From contig CM032663.1 in the NCBI GenBank assembly GCA_019095985.1, positions 38,990,311 through 39,054,310 of the forward strand: DNA of 64,000 nucleotides, in the 5' to 3' direction. Below the pieces are notes generated by a model. That model made no database searches. It was not told the DNA's origin and was given only the letters and a program-made list of their open reading frames with translations. Numbering within the stretch: the first letter of the stretch is position 1; each line of letters begins with the position of its first letter. This DNA is from Streblospio benedicti. Taxonomy: Eukaryota; Annelida; Polychaeta; Spionida; Spionidae. This document shows, in pieces, positions 54,001 to 64,000 of the stretch. The position numbers and the translations under genes were made by a program.

Positions 54001-54195
54001 AATGTTCTTTTCAAAATCTGTACCATTTGTACATCATTCTCATTCTTTATTATTATCGAATAATCGATTGAATGTGTAAATATTTAGGTGATGAAGAAGG
54101 AAGTGGAGGCAACATACATGGTTGCCATTGGAGATCACCAATTGACGAAAAGTGAAGCCAGCCAACAACAGCTCAACCTCAAAGCCAAGCTATAG
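48076..54195 (+). CDS. alpha/beta-hydrolase-fold protein, DUF1057-like
   Basis: Exons 48076-48382, 49302-49451, 49734-49845, 50048-50164, 52479-52659, 52878-53049, 53271-53356 and 54088-54195 join in phase to give 410 residues ending NLKAKL. The first ~100 residues are basic, hydroxylated and Arg-rich, possibly a mitochondrial presequence (inference). Hydrolase marks: oxyanion-side HGSPGS at ~123; nucleophile elbow GHSAG with Ser ~198; acid residue in CEKDP, Asp ~312; and His ~392 in GDHQL. The complete triad predicts an active esterase/lipase-type enzyme. The wording around HGSPG and the elbow recalls the nematode DUF1057 hydrolases. The substrate is unknown. The first ATG at 48071 gives a two-codon frame, so the in-frame ATG at 48076 is chosen. 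The acceptor at 52877 (tatttag) is preferred over two nearby CAGs because only it keeps phase. Confidence 0.88.
48440..48835 (+). mobile_element. decayed LINE 3' fragment in hydrolase intron 1
   Basis: Fragments GRPKQTWDLVL and NDQNAWRGWL match the RGRPxxTWxxxL...D..WR C-terminal signature of several LINE families. Frame changes separate the pieces. Confidence 0.6.
50165..52478 (+). other. large hydrolase intron, no other gene seen
   Basis: 2.3 kb, AT-rich. It contains a SINE body fragment near 52.1 kb, and otherwise nothing recognised. Confidence 0.6.
52020..52170 (+). mobile_element. SINE body fragment, same family as 23645-23900
   Basis: TAGTGTGACAAGGATGCCA and GAATGTAGTC recur in order. 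The tRNA-like head is not clear here, so the copy is truncated. Confidence 0.5.
53449..53738. mobile_element. fold-back MITE with about 120-bp arms in a hydrolase intron
   Basis: The left arm from TTTGAAGAATTCATTTTAA through ATTGGATTTTAAAATA, GATGACTA and TTGTTCACA returns inverted to 53738 with about 10-15% difference. The central spacer is about 50 bp and contains CCTGGCTGCC. No coding content. Confidence 0.85.
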
Positions 54196-57100
54196 TATGA
54201 AGAGGACATATTAGTTTACCCAGTCCTTCTGTGAGCCAGCGATGAAAGCCTTCATGCATTTATTTATTTATTTTTACTTGTTATAAATGCATCTTTGAAA
54301 TGTATTTACTTCAGCTATAATAATAAGATCATCATTTTCGCTTTATCTATGGTGCTTCTTGTTTTTTGCTTTGGGAGTATTGTAAATTGAGTTCTTAGAA
54401 CTAACGCTGAACCTTTGGCATTGTGGATTTATAATCAATCATACGTAATTTAATTGATAATGATATCAATGGATGTAAAACACAAATTATTAGAATGTAT
54501 AATAATTGGTTTTCTTTTAATATACATATACATCCAAATAACATTTAACACTCTTTATAATAAAGTGTGGATATGTTGGTAATTTTGAAATTTTCATATT
54601 GATTTAGATTTTCACATCTTCGTTAATCTATTTTACATCATTCCATTGAGTTAGTAGATGAATTTTGTTTATTTTTCATTATAGTTCACACATTCACCTT
54701 GCGTTATATATACATATTGATAAACTAATTTCTTCAGTTGAAGATATATATTATTTAATTGCTCTATTGTGATATATGGATTTGTTTTATTGGTGTTGAA
54801 ATTTTTCAAAAAAATAATTTATTTGTATAGAATTCAATATACTGTTGGGCCTATTTTTACTTAAACTTGAAGGAAGTAAATTAAGCAATATAAGTTACTA
54901 GTATCTACAATATGATGTTATCAGTGAAAATTTTAATATAAAGTATCACCGATGTTTGAGTTATGCATTATTTTGACTTAACAGAGTTGGAAATCAAAAA
55001 GGCTAACTAAACATCACACAATTCCTTGGCAAGATTAAGTGGTTAAATATTCATGTTGGGTCTCATATGTTATACTTTATAAGGAAAGGTAATTTTTATG
55101 CACTTTGATTGTGAATGAAATTGTAATTTATAATTCAATTATGTTTCTGATTATAAAGGAAAGTTACTTATATTATTATTTGTTCAAGGAAATGACAAAC
55201 TCATGTTATATTGTTAAAAAACGTTTTGTTTACGTATATTTGTTGAATATGCTATATACTAAATTTTGTAGTCTTATTCTTTGAATTTGACATTCAAGAA
55301 TGTTTGGTTAAAGTGTTATGAAATCTGTACACTTGCTTAATTATATATACACATGATTAATCTTTTGAGTACCTGCCATTTTTATTGCAACAAATTTAGA
55401 ATGCTATAAAGGAATGTATGTTTTTTTATACATACAGTATTTTCTTTAATTATGACTATCTTGTCAAATCCGTTTGATTTGGGAGGTTAATGCAATGCAC
55501 AATGTCATAATTTTTCAGATGTTACAGCACATCACAATTTTGCATTCTGATGTAACTGCAAAATTCAGGAATATATATCGTATTGACTTTTATGTAAAGA
55601 TGAAGATTATCCATCCTTTTTTAATCCATTGAAACATAAAGTCATAAATTTTCAAGATGTCTGATGCTATTTTTATCTTGTTTTTCACTAGGTGGAGTTG
55701 TAAAAACATTTTACTTTTCCTTTAAGATACAATAAAACACAAATGATAAAAATTGTCTTTAATATTTTTCGTGATGTACATGAATGTAACATGTCTGTCA
55801 AAACCATGAGCAGATGAGTAGATAGCTGTTTTTCTTGCTCAATTAGTCTGTGAAATCATTGTTATACTATATTGATGTTATGAATATAGAAATGGTTGAG
55901 CTAATCTTAGCTTGTTTTGCTATGTTAATTACCGTATACGACCATTCCAATCGCCCATCATGAAAATTTAGACTTGAAATTCCAATGCAAATGCATGTTT
56001 GTGCACGTATAATAGTACGAACACTAAGTCCCGATTAGTTTTGAGCAGTAAAGTGAGCCCTTGATATTCAGGATGTATTTATGTAAAACTGTTTTCCCCT
56101 AAATTGACAATTTTCTAACCGTAAAGTCTGTGGGTGTTTGGATGGTTGCATACGCTTAGGTTCTTGCAATAAGAAAATGCTGTGCTATTTTCTTATTGTT
56201 GCAATAAGAAAATGTATGCTTGCTATTTTCTTGCATTTGGTTCCTTTCATTAAAACAACATATTAAAGGTTGTTCAAATTCATAAAGTGAATCAAAACAC
56301 GTGAATGATCAACCGAATGAAAACCATATTTTCCAACGTCTGGCGAAAAAATGAATGCAAATCAACTATTTTAGAAATTTATTTGTGGAGAACATAAATA
56401 TTATTTTCATAACATTTTAAGGCAGTTGTTTATATTTGGTTTTGTACATATGGTTTTGGCTGAGCAATATCTTTAAACATTGTGGGGGGTTGTTCATTCA
56501 AAGTGAATTGAAATAGGATAAAAACCATATTTTCCAATAATGAATGCAATCAACTATTTTAATTTGAAAGTTGTTTAGATACATAGTATACTTATAATTT
56601 AAAAATGGAAAGTATACTTAATATTTATATGAGGCTTTTCATCTATAGCTATGGAATAATGTTTTCAAATAAGTATATATTATAAGTACAGTATAAAAAC
56701 AACAAACTTGAAATGTATATACTTAACAATATACCTTCATGTAATGTTTGAAAATGACTGGAATTAGTAAAAAATATAATGAAAATTACATTTAATAAAA
56801 AGGTGATTCCTATATATAGAAAAATATTATGTATATACATTGTAGTTGTGTTTTTTGTGAATAGAAATGAAAGATATGAAGGTTATTGTCTCATTTCTTA
56901 TTCTTCTGTTTATGTTATTAATAGCTTCTATAAATGAGAGAACTATATACCGGTAAATATTTTGTTAGAGGGCATTTACATTCAAAATCCATAATTTGTC
57001 ATGGATTGAAATGAGATTTTTTCCTCACTACAATTTCTGTACAGTTTCTAATTGTATGCAATATAACATCTGTTACTTGTGGATGATTGATTTTTTTTAG

Positions 57101-57420
57101 CGTATTTATAAGTGTGTATCAAATTAACAAAGCATATGTCTATATGTTTGTATTGATAATGTTTTACAGTACAAGATATTTTATTATCATAATTTAAAAT
57201 TAACATTATTTATATTTACATTGTATTTTGGACCAAGTGATTTTTGAAATCCCAATTCCACATAGAATTTATTTTTAGTGTTTTCTAATATGGTCTATGC
57301 TGTCTTAGAATTATGACGAAAACTGTAAAATAAATTTTATTTACATTTGTATATTTTGTTTTACATTTTAGCATTTGTCATAAGCATTATCACCCCCAAA
57401 ACAGGTGAAAATAATTCAGA
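54196..57420 (+). other. hydrolase 3' UTR and AT-rich downstream DNA
   Basis: AATAAA occurs at 54559-54564, about 365 nt after the stop, and again near 55730. No other gene signal. Two diverged copies of a roughly 100-bp segment lie at 56268-56390 and 56484-56575. Confidence 0.5.
56268..56575. repeat. diverged direct duplication, two copies
   Basis: GGTTGTTCA...AAAGTGAAT...AAAACCATATTTTCCAA...AATGAATGCAA...TCAACTATTTT occurs in this order twice. Confidence 0.7.
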
Positions 57421-57422
57421 TT

Positions 57423-57449
57423 GTCGTCGTCGTCGTCGTCGTCGTCGTC
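57423..57449. repeat. (GTC)9 microsatellite
   Basis: Nine perfect GTC triplets. Confidence 0.95.
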
Positions 57450-57933
57450 AAAAAAGAAATGATTGCCAATACTCTCACTCTCAGATTATTATATTAGGTA
57501 TTTTCATATTCACAGTTGGCAAGGGTAGCTAAGTAGCTAAGTATTTAGAACCACTTTAAAATTTAAAAATATAGTTATGTGAGAATATATTCTCAGCTCA
57601 GTTGGATAGTACAGCAACTGTAATGCTCATTGAATAGTGGCTAGAAAGTTTTATGACTCCTTACATTTATTGTGAATGATCTAAAATCTTTATTCGGGTT
57701 CCAAGCAGTAGCATGATGGCTGACGTCTGTGACTTACAAGTAGGATTTACCTGGGTTGCGAGTTCGGCAGACTGGGTTGTCAAACGTTAACATTTCTAAC
57801 CATCAAAATGCTGATTCCATTGCAGCGTGTCACCACTGTTGAGTATAATACAAGAAGCTGGTGACACCAAGCGCGAGACATTCGGAAGGCTTGTTAAAAG
57901 GATGATATGTCTCGTGTAATACAATTAACTCAG

Positions 57934-58120
57934 CAGGCCCGTAGGAAGGGCTATGGCGGTAAGGCCATGGACTGACCAATAATTTTTGTGGGGGATAAAA
58001 ATTAATGCAATAAATCAATAATGGCCTGACCAATCATTTGTGAAAAAATAAAAATCCATAATTATAGTCCACAAGTTTTTAAATGGCTTTACCAATCTCA
58101 TTTTGCTTCCTACTGGCCTG
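57934..58120. mobile_element. MITE with CAGGCC ends and CTCAG target duplication
   Basis: The left end is CAGGCCCGTAGGAAG and the reverse-complemented right end is CAGGCCAGTAGGAAG. CTCAG flanks both (57929-57933 and 58121-58125). The ends resemble hAT-like MITEs, but the duplication seen is 5 bp rather than 8. Confidence 0.7.
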
Positions 58121-58809
58121 CTCAGCTGTACGCAAACAAACACCTAGCTTACAAAACATAATGACATGTCTGTGCTGACCATACATTTTCACTGTTGTAT
58201 TTTCAAAAATAAACATCTAGGTCAATTTCCAGAAATCGGCTAGTCTTCGCTCAACACAGACCAACGTACAGCGAGCTTCACCACGTGGCCCTGTCAAAGT
58301 GAGGCTGGCTGGTCGAGTCTACAAATCGGCTACCCTGAATGAATATTGTATATTTATAGACGATGCCTTTGAACAAAAATAAAAGGCAAGGTCAGTTTCC
58401 ATGAATCGGCCTATAGAGAGGATTCTTCTGAATGTGATCACATTTGTTTTTAATGGCATTGTTTTAATTTTTAAATGTAGGTAAAGTCACATTGAAAGAG
58501 CTGTGACTGAATGAACTTTTATTGGGTTAAAAAAATAATAATGAATATGAGAAGTCCACATGGACATACTTATGATGTATTTATACATTGTATTATTCTA
58601 CGTTAGAAAACTAGTAAGACATTAGTTGAAATAGTTGTGGCAGATTGAAAATGGTGGAATATTTATTGGTTTAAAAATGATCATGTATATGATAAATACA
58701 TATGTACATACTTACCAATATGATCTGGATTGTATATACATGTATATATGATATTCTGTATTCACAAACTATTTAGAAAATAGTTGAAATAGCTATGCTT
58801 GAATAGATA

Positions 58810-58912
58810 GATGCGCACGGCAGTACTCCGTCAGACATTAACAGTCCATCACACGTACATTTTAGTGACGTGACGATCTGTTAACGTCTGACGGAGTGCT
58901 GGCGAGCGCATC
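58810..58912. mobile_element. 103-bp palindromic MITE with TA duplication
   Basis: Arms of about 36 bp start GATGCGC and share ACTCCGTCAGAC and TTAACAG. TA flanks both ends. Fits a Tc1/mariner-type MITE. Confidence 0.75.
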
Positions 58913-60213
58913 TATATTTAAATACTGATTACAAGAACACAATATTACGTATAATATGTACATTTATATATATTTGAAATAGTTTATTTACAATGAAAAA
59001 AATGTGTTATTTCATTATGCAAACCCTTCATTTGCATAAATTAGTTACGGTTATTCAAGTGATCATTTATTTTAGTCTAGTTTATTCATAACATCTGTGC
59101 GAGTCAATTTAGTTTAGTTTAATCATGAAAATTGTCTTTTATAGTTTCGTTTTAATAAAAAAAACAGTTGCCCCAACTCTGATATGGACTGATTGTATGG
59201 AATTCGATATCTGGAAAAAAATTTCAGCTTTCATCAAGGGTATTCCTGATTATATAAGTGTTAGTGATCGCTTTGTTTTTATAATGAAATTAATAAATAG
59301 GAATTGAAGATATTATACATATATGTTATATATATTTTGCTAGAAATTGTTCAATAACTATTGTCCTTCACCTATTTTACAAGATGCTTAATTCATACTT
59401 TTAATTAAAGTGTTTGCTAATTTATAGTCGATTTTGTTGAAAAGTTATATATAAATGAGCTCTACCATTTTATATAATCATTTTAAGTAGAAAATAATGT
59501 CGAAAATTGATTCCTCATCATCAAGTGAGTCAATTCAGAGGTATTACACATGTTTATGCAACTAGTAACATTCAAAATACAAAATCACCCATTTTCGATG
59601 GCGGCCATATTGAATTTCAAGGTCACTCGCTTACACTATTGATTTTTTCGTGGTTTCGTGACTTATATATATATATATATATATCTTACCCCATGTAAAA
59701 ATTCAATATTCTTTCCACATGCACATGTGAAGTATCGGTGCACATTTTGGGCCCTCGCTAACGTGTAATGCGACATATGTCGCAAATGTCGTGCTGCCCT
59801 CACTTTGTTCCTCACAGTGCAATTTGAGCGTACCTTTTTAAAAAGTCTGGCTACCCCCCTGGGCCGAACAGTGCGATTGGTGCTCTGGAGGAATTGCTCA
59901 AGTTATTGGCATGACCAAAAACAATATTAGCATTCACTTGCCTAGAAAGTTCTGACCACTACATCCAGTTATGCATAGAATTTGTGTAAGCTAGCTAAAA
60001 TGTGAGTGTGACCTTAAATTGGAGATAGATGTATATGTTTGGGTGGTGCCAACAACTTGATCCCTGCCAATAACTTGACACTCTGAGTATTAGATATCCT
60101 GAAGAGACCTCTGACACATAACTATTCTCTTTAAAAATTCTGACCAATCACAGGCTGTTAATCTATGATCAGCACAGGACGGTGATGAATATAAATGAGG
60201 TCAAGTGACCAAT
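58913..60213. other. intergenic, nothing recognised
   Basis: AT-rich, with a short TA run near 59667-59683. Open frames at 59125-59307 and 59507-59698 have no support. Confidence 0.5.
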
Positions 60214-60325
60214 CATAGGCAGATCCAGGGGGGGGGGGCACAGGGTTTTTTATGAAATCACTTCAGTGCGTCCCCCTTTTTCCTTTAGTGCGCCCCCCTT
60301 TTCCAAAAACCTGGATCTACCATTG
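60214..60325 (-). mobile_element. CAATGGCAGATCC-family element, copy 3 (inverted)
   Basis: Starts CATAGGCAGATCCAGG and ends CCTGGATCTACCATTG. CCAAT lies directly on both sides (60209-60213 and 60326-60330), a 5-bp duplication as in copy 1. Shorter interior than copies 1 and 2. Confidence 0.8.
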
Positions 60326-60829
60326 CCAATCACAGCTAAGTATCAGATGGGTGTGGCGGGTTCAACCATTCAGGTTGCAGTATTTAAACAGGTCACATAA
60401 ATTATGTTAATCCACTCTCAGGTGAAACATTTCAGAGGTCAATTTGCCTGATATGTGATACACAGAGTGATAACTTGAGCAGTACTCATTACGTTTTCAT
60501 ATTCGAAAATTTAACGTGTTTGAAAGCAACAAGAATTATTAACCATGGAAACAACCATTTTCCATTACATCTACAAATTTGTGCTGCCTAGGTTTTACTG
60601 CCGTCCATTCGCGTGCTCCTTCCTAACTCATATTTGATTTGATTTTGATTTGATATTCTTCAGGAACTAATGTTCCTAGGATAGCACATGAAAGCGAACA
60701 TATATATATGTAATGCTTATTTCCAATGTGGTCCTTGTTTGTTTGGCAGGTTAGGTAACCAACTGAGCCAAGGGTAATGGAGGGATCACACTAGCTATAG
60801 TTTTCAAACTAGGCGAGTTCTTTTACGTG

Positions 60830-61251
60830 CAGAGGTGTGGCTCTCCTCTACACGGGACACGCCTTTTAACGAGGCTTCCGAACCTCCGCTTGGCGTTGCT
60901 ACCGTCTAGTAACACTGTACGGTGGCGACGCGCTCGGTGGAAATCAGCAACTCAGTGGCAGACGTACGACGTAACGGTTTTGGCGACACTGTGTCTGCCA
61001 TGACCGGGCCGCGAATTTACGACGCAAACACCTCGGTAAAGATACAAGCTTCCCATATGGATAATTCACTGGAACGGACATTCCCAGTTTTACGGCATGG
61101 TACATACCAGTCAAAATCTTGGTATACTAAAAAAGTTCTGAGTTCAAAATTTGTGCGTACAGATGGCCGGGGGAGTGTCCATTCGAATGAATTTACTATG
61201 ACAAAGCATATCAGTTGTCAACTTGGAACGGTAACGAATAGGAACGTGTAA
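60830..61251 (+). other. CpG-containing island with an uncertain open frame
   Basis: CpG density from about 60850 to 61050 is well above its surroundings. A frame stays open from 60922 to a stop at 61251; its first ATG is at 61000 (MTGPRIYDANTS). No domain, splice site or partner exon was found. It could be a promoter/first exon or a repeat, since about 25 bp at 60841 also occur at 27752. Confidence 0.25.
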
Positions 61252-63011
61252 ATTTTCCATATGGAAATATCCTTTAAGAATATGTTTATGAGTTCGGAAG
61301 AAGTAGACGAATGCAGCTAAGTCCTACGTTACAAACAGTTAATATCATGAGTACATTGTGTTTTATCCTTCCAAAGCATAAATATTGAGCAGTCTCTTTT
61401 GGATTCCTGTCAAGTGCTTTCATTGGATAGAAGTCATCGGACAAGTACTTGAATGAATATAAACATTGGGAATATGTTCTCTTCTAATTATGACATACGC
61501 ATATAAAGCAAGTTGTGACAAAAATTATGTAAACTTATTTAGGTCCGTTGTAAAGAAAAATGTCAAAATAATACAGATGACCTGACCTAGATAGCAACCA
61601 ATCATATAGGATGTTCTAAAGCTTTAACCCTGACCTCTATGAAATTATTACTGTTCCTGTTTTTACTAAAAATCTGGAAGATTTGTGAATTATTGGATAT
61701 CATTTGAAAGGTATGTTATACGACATTGTTCATTACCAATTTCACATACGTATGGGTGTAACGTACTGTCTTTTTATGACCATAACCATTCTGCAAATCC
61801 ATAACAGGCTGAAAAACTTGCAGATTTTTAAACTGTCAAAAAGGGGTGGTGGCCAAAAATCCCAGATGGAGTAACATGTGTGATTTTACATTTGGCTCTT
61901 TACTGATTTGTGTCATAGAAGATTGTTGTCAGACAATGGAAAGGATGTAAATTGCCATATGAATGCATTCGAAGCTGAACAGGTTACACTAACCAAGGTC
62001 CATCACACCCTATTTACATTTTGGAGGCTGACTTTCAAATATTTGTGAAGAATCCACTGGCACTGGACTTGCTGGTGGGAAGATTTACAGTTGTTATTAT
62101 TGGCAAGGCAAGAACTGCCTGTAAGTAAGATTTACAGTTGTTATTGGCAAAGCAAAAACTGCTTGGTTAACATTATATCTGGAGAATGTGAGTCTAATCA
62201 TTTATGATGACTGCTACATGAATTTTATTGATAATCAGAAGGGTGGACATATAGACATATATGTATGACCTCACCCTGACCCTGTTTAAAGATACATTGG
62301 ATGTACCCAGGTTGCATATCAATTCCAGACCACTGATGCGATGAGCGTTGAGCACTCCTAATTCCACTGTGATCATTTGGACCTACCAGGGATAGTGTCT
62401 TCAGTAGTCCTGATTTGTCCAGTAGAACGAGTTTAATCACATGATATCTAGGATGTACTCACCTTTGTTGTGTGAAGTATCGTACATGTACAGATAATTA
62501 TTTAATAAGGTATAAGCTCTGTATCATAATATAATTGTATATGTATACGTAAAATACCATGGTCATGAAATATATGTCTTTCGGTTCACCCTGGGTTCCA
62601 TTCTTCATAACTGAAAGAATAATTCTAGCTACCTATAGGAACCATGGTTTTGCTCTGCGGTGAGGCTTTTGCTGTTTTTCTCAACAGCTTTGTCAGGCCA
62701 ATTGAATCCCGAAAATCCCAAACGTGTTCCAACAGGTGTAGAGAAACATATATTTAAGAGACAGCAAACATTAGATGACTCTTAACTTTAGTATTTTAAG
62801 GTTGTGGCATGTGAGGAACACAAACATTGCAGAAAGTTCCGCGAGTCGATAGAGATACGTGTGCGCTCTCCGCAAATGAACAGTGACACCCGCCACGACC
62901 TTCCCCCTATCTACTCGTCCCTGCTGTCACATATGCATGATATATAGTTTGTGAACAATTTAAACGGGCAAAAAGTGTCCGGGTTTTGCAATTTAACCAA
63001 TATAACGGAAT
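61252..63011. other. intergenic, no gene seen
   Basis: AT-rich. It includes the duplicated segment beginning at 61496 and a short tandem duplication at 62079-62165 (GATTTACAGTTGTTATT...GGCAAGGCAAGAACTGC type, two copies). Confidence 0.5.
61496..61720. repeat. segment duplicated at 63771-64000
   Basis: Nearly identical to the last 230 bases of the window. The differences are mainly one-base length changes in homopolymers, so an assembly overlap is likelier than a biological repeat. Confidence 0.9.
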
Positions 63012-63111
63012 NNNNNNNNNNNNNNNNNNNNNNNNNNNNNNNNNNNNNNNNNNNNNNNNNNNNNNNNNNNNNNNNNNNNNNNNNNNNNNNNNNNNNNNNN
63101 NNNNNNNNNNN
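63012..63111. other. assembly gap, 100 N
   Basis: Exactly 100 unknown bases. Confidence 0.99.
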
Positions 63112-63770
63112 CCCCCTTTTCCCAGGAAATTGCCCGTTTTCAAAATAAAAATTTTTTTTTTGAAAGCCAAAATTTTTAAAAACTTTTGAACTTTTCTAAT
63201 ACAAAAGTAGGTTTTAAATTTAAAGGCCAAAAAACGGCGACTCATTATTTTTAATTTTTTTTAAACCAAATTTTTTTAACCATAAAAAATTTTTTTAACC
63301 CTTTTTGGGGGTTTTTCCCTTTGCTTTTAAAATTATTTTTTGATTTTAGAATTTTGGAACAATTTCCCTAGGTGAATAAAAACTTTTTTTTTTAAATTTT
63401 TGTTTGTTTTTGGAAATTGGTAACCAAAGGGGGTAATAATCCCGGGGAAAAAAAACTAATTTTTTTTGGGGGGGGGTCTCCTCTGGGGGGGAAAAAGGGG
63501 TTCGAACCCCCCTTGGCGTTTCCTTATAAACGGGGGGGTTCCGCTTAAATAAAACTATCAGGGCCTTTTTCACATTTTTGGAAACCCCGGGAAATTTTGG
63601 GAAAAAAACCTGGGAAATAAAGCCCCCTTTGGAAAAATTTCGGAGGGGACATTGTTTTAGGAGGGGTTTTAAAAAACTTGGAAACCAAAATCCAAAATTT
63701 TTTGAAAATTTTCAAGAACTAGGTTTTAATCCAAAGTATTTTTTAAATTTTGGTATACAAAAAATTCTGA
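63112..63770. other. probable low-quality sequence after the gap
   Basis: Runs of T8-10, A5-8, G7 and C5 dominate, unlike any other part except 12016-12330. Open frames here are not credible. Confidence 0.65.
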
Positions 63771-64000
63771 TACGCATATAAAGCAAGTTGTGACAAAAAT
63801 TATGTAAACTTATTTAGGTCCGTTGTAAATTGAAAAATGTCAAAAATAATACAGATGACCTGACCTAGATAGCAACCAATCATATAGGATGTTCTAAAAA
63901 GCTTTAACCCTGACCTCTATGAAATTATTACTGTTCCTGTTTTTTACTAAAAATCTGGAAGATTTGTGAATTATTGATATCATTTGAAAGGTATGTTATA
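63771..64000. repeat. second copy of 61496-61720, runs to window end
   Basis: Near-identical direct copy lying on the far side of the gap. Confidence 0.9.

Noticed and set aside
63112-63781. Small frames after the second gap
   Set aside because: Same reason: the sequence texture suggests poor base calls.

Overview
The window is animal nuclear DNA. It is AT-rich, has split genes with consensus GT-AG introns, and carries many short inverted-repeat transposons, tRNA-derived SINEs and decayed LINEs. Gene content (prominin, a DEDDh exonuclease fusion, an alpha/beta hydrolase) and repeat style suggest a marine invertebrate. A hemichordate, echinoderm or mollusc all seem possible; I cannot name the species. 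Two 100-base N gaps (11916-12015 and 63012-63111) are each followed by homopolymer-rich, error-like sequence, so this is a draft assembly.

Layout. 1-7.5 kb (+): the 3' half of a prominin (CD133-family) gene, eleven exons including a probable 12-nt microexon, with an old Harbinger-type element and a LINE tail in its introns. 7.5-13.2 kb: repeats, a broken multicopy gene fragment and the first gap. 14.4-17.8 kb (-): gene A, a glutamine- and proline-rich protein with two LKKT (WH2-like) motifs and an acidic, Trp-containing C-terminus. 18-28 kb: no confident gene, many small transposons and a SINE. 28.4-37.8 kb (-): gene B, an eight-coding-exon gene of about 1,725 codons that joins a roughly 1,200-residue Met/Gln/Asn/Pro repeat domain, one LKKT motif of the gene A type and an intact DEDDh 3'-5' exonuclease domain. 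38.3-47.7 kb: a transposon block with a 1.8-kb inverted-repeat element, a nearly complete LINE reverse transcriptase (+), a decayed LINE of another family (-) and a cluster of fold-back elements. 48.1-54.2 kb (+): an eight-exon alpha/beta-hydrolase gene with a complete Ser-Asp-His triad. 54.2-64 kb: AT-rich intergenic DNA with small elements, then the second gap and a duplicated edge that looks like an assembly overlap.

Genes A and B lie in the same orientation, share the motif PFSAxDLRAGxKxLK and have similar low-complexity repeat composition. They look like a tandem paralogous pair in which gene B also carries a nuclease. This linkage of an actin-monomer-binding-like motif, a long prion-like repeat domain and a DEDDh exonuclease is the most unusual thing here. 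Prominin and the hydrolase have no evident functional link to them.
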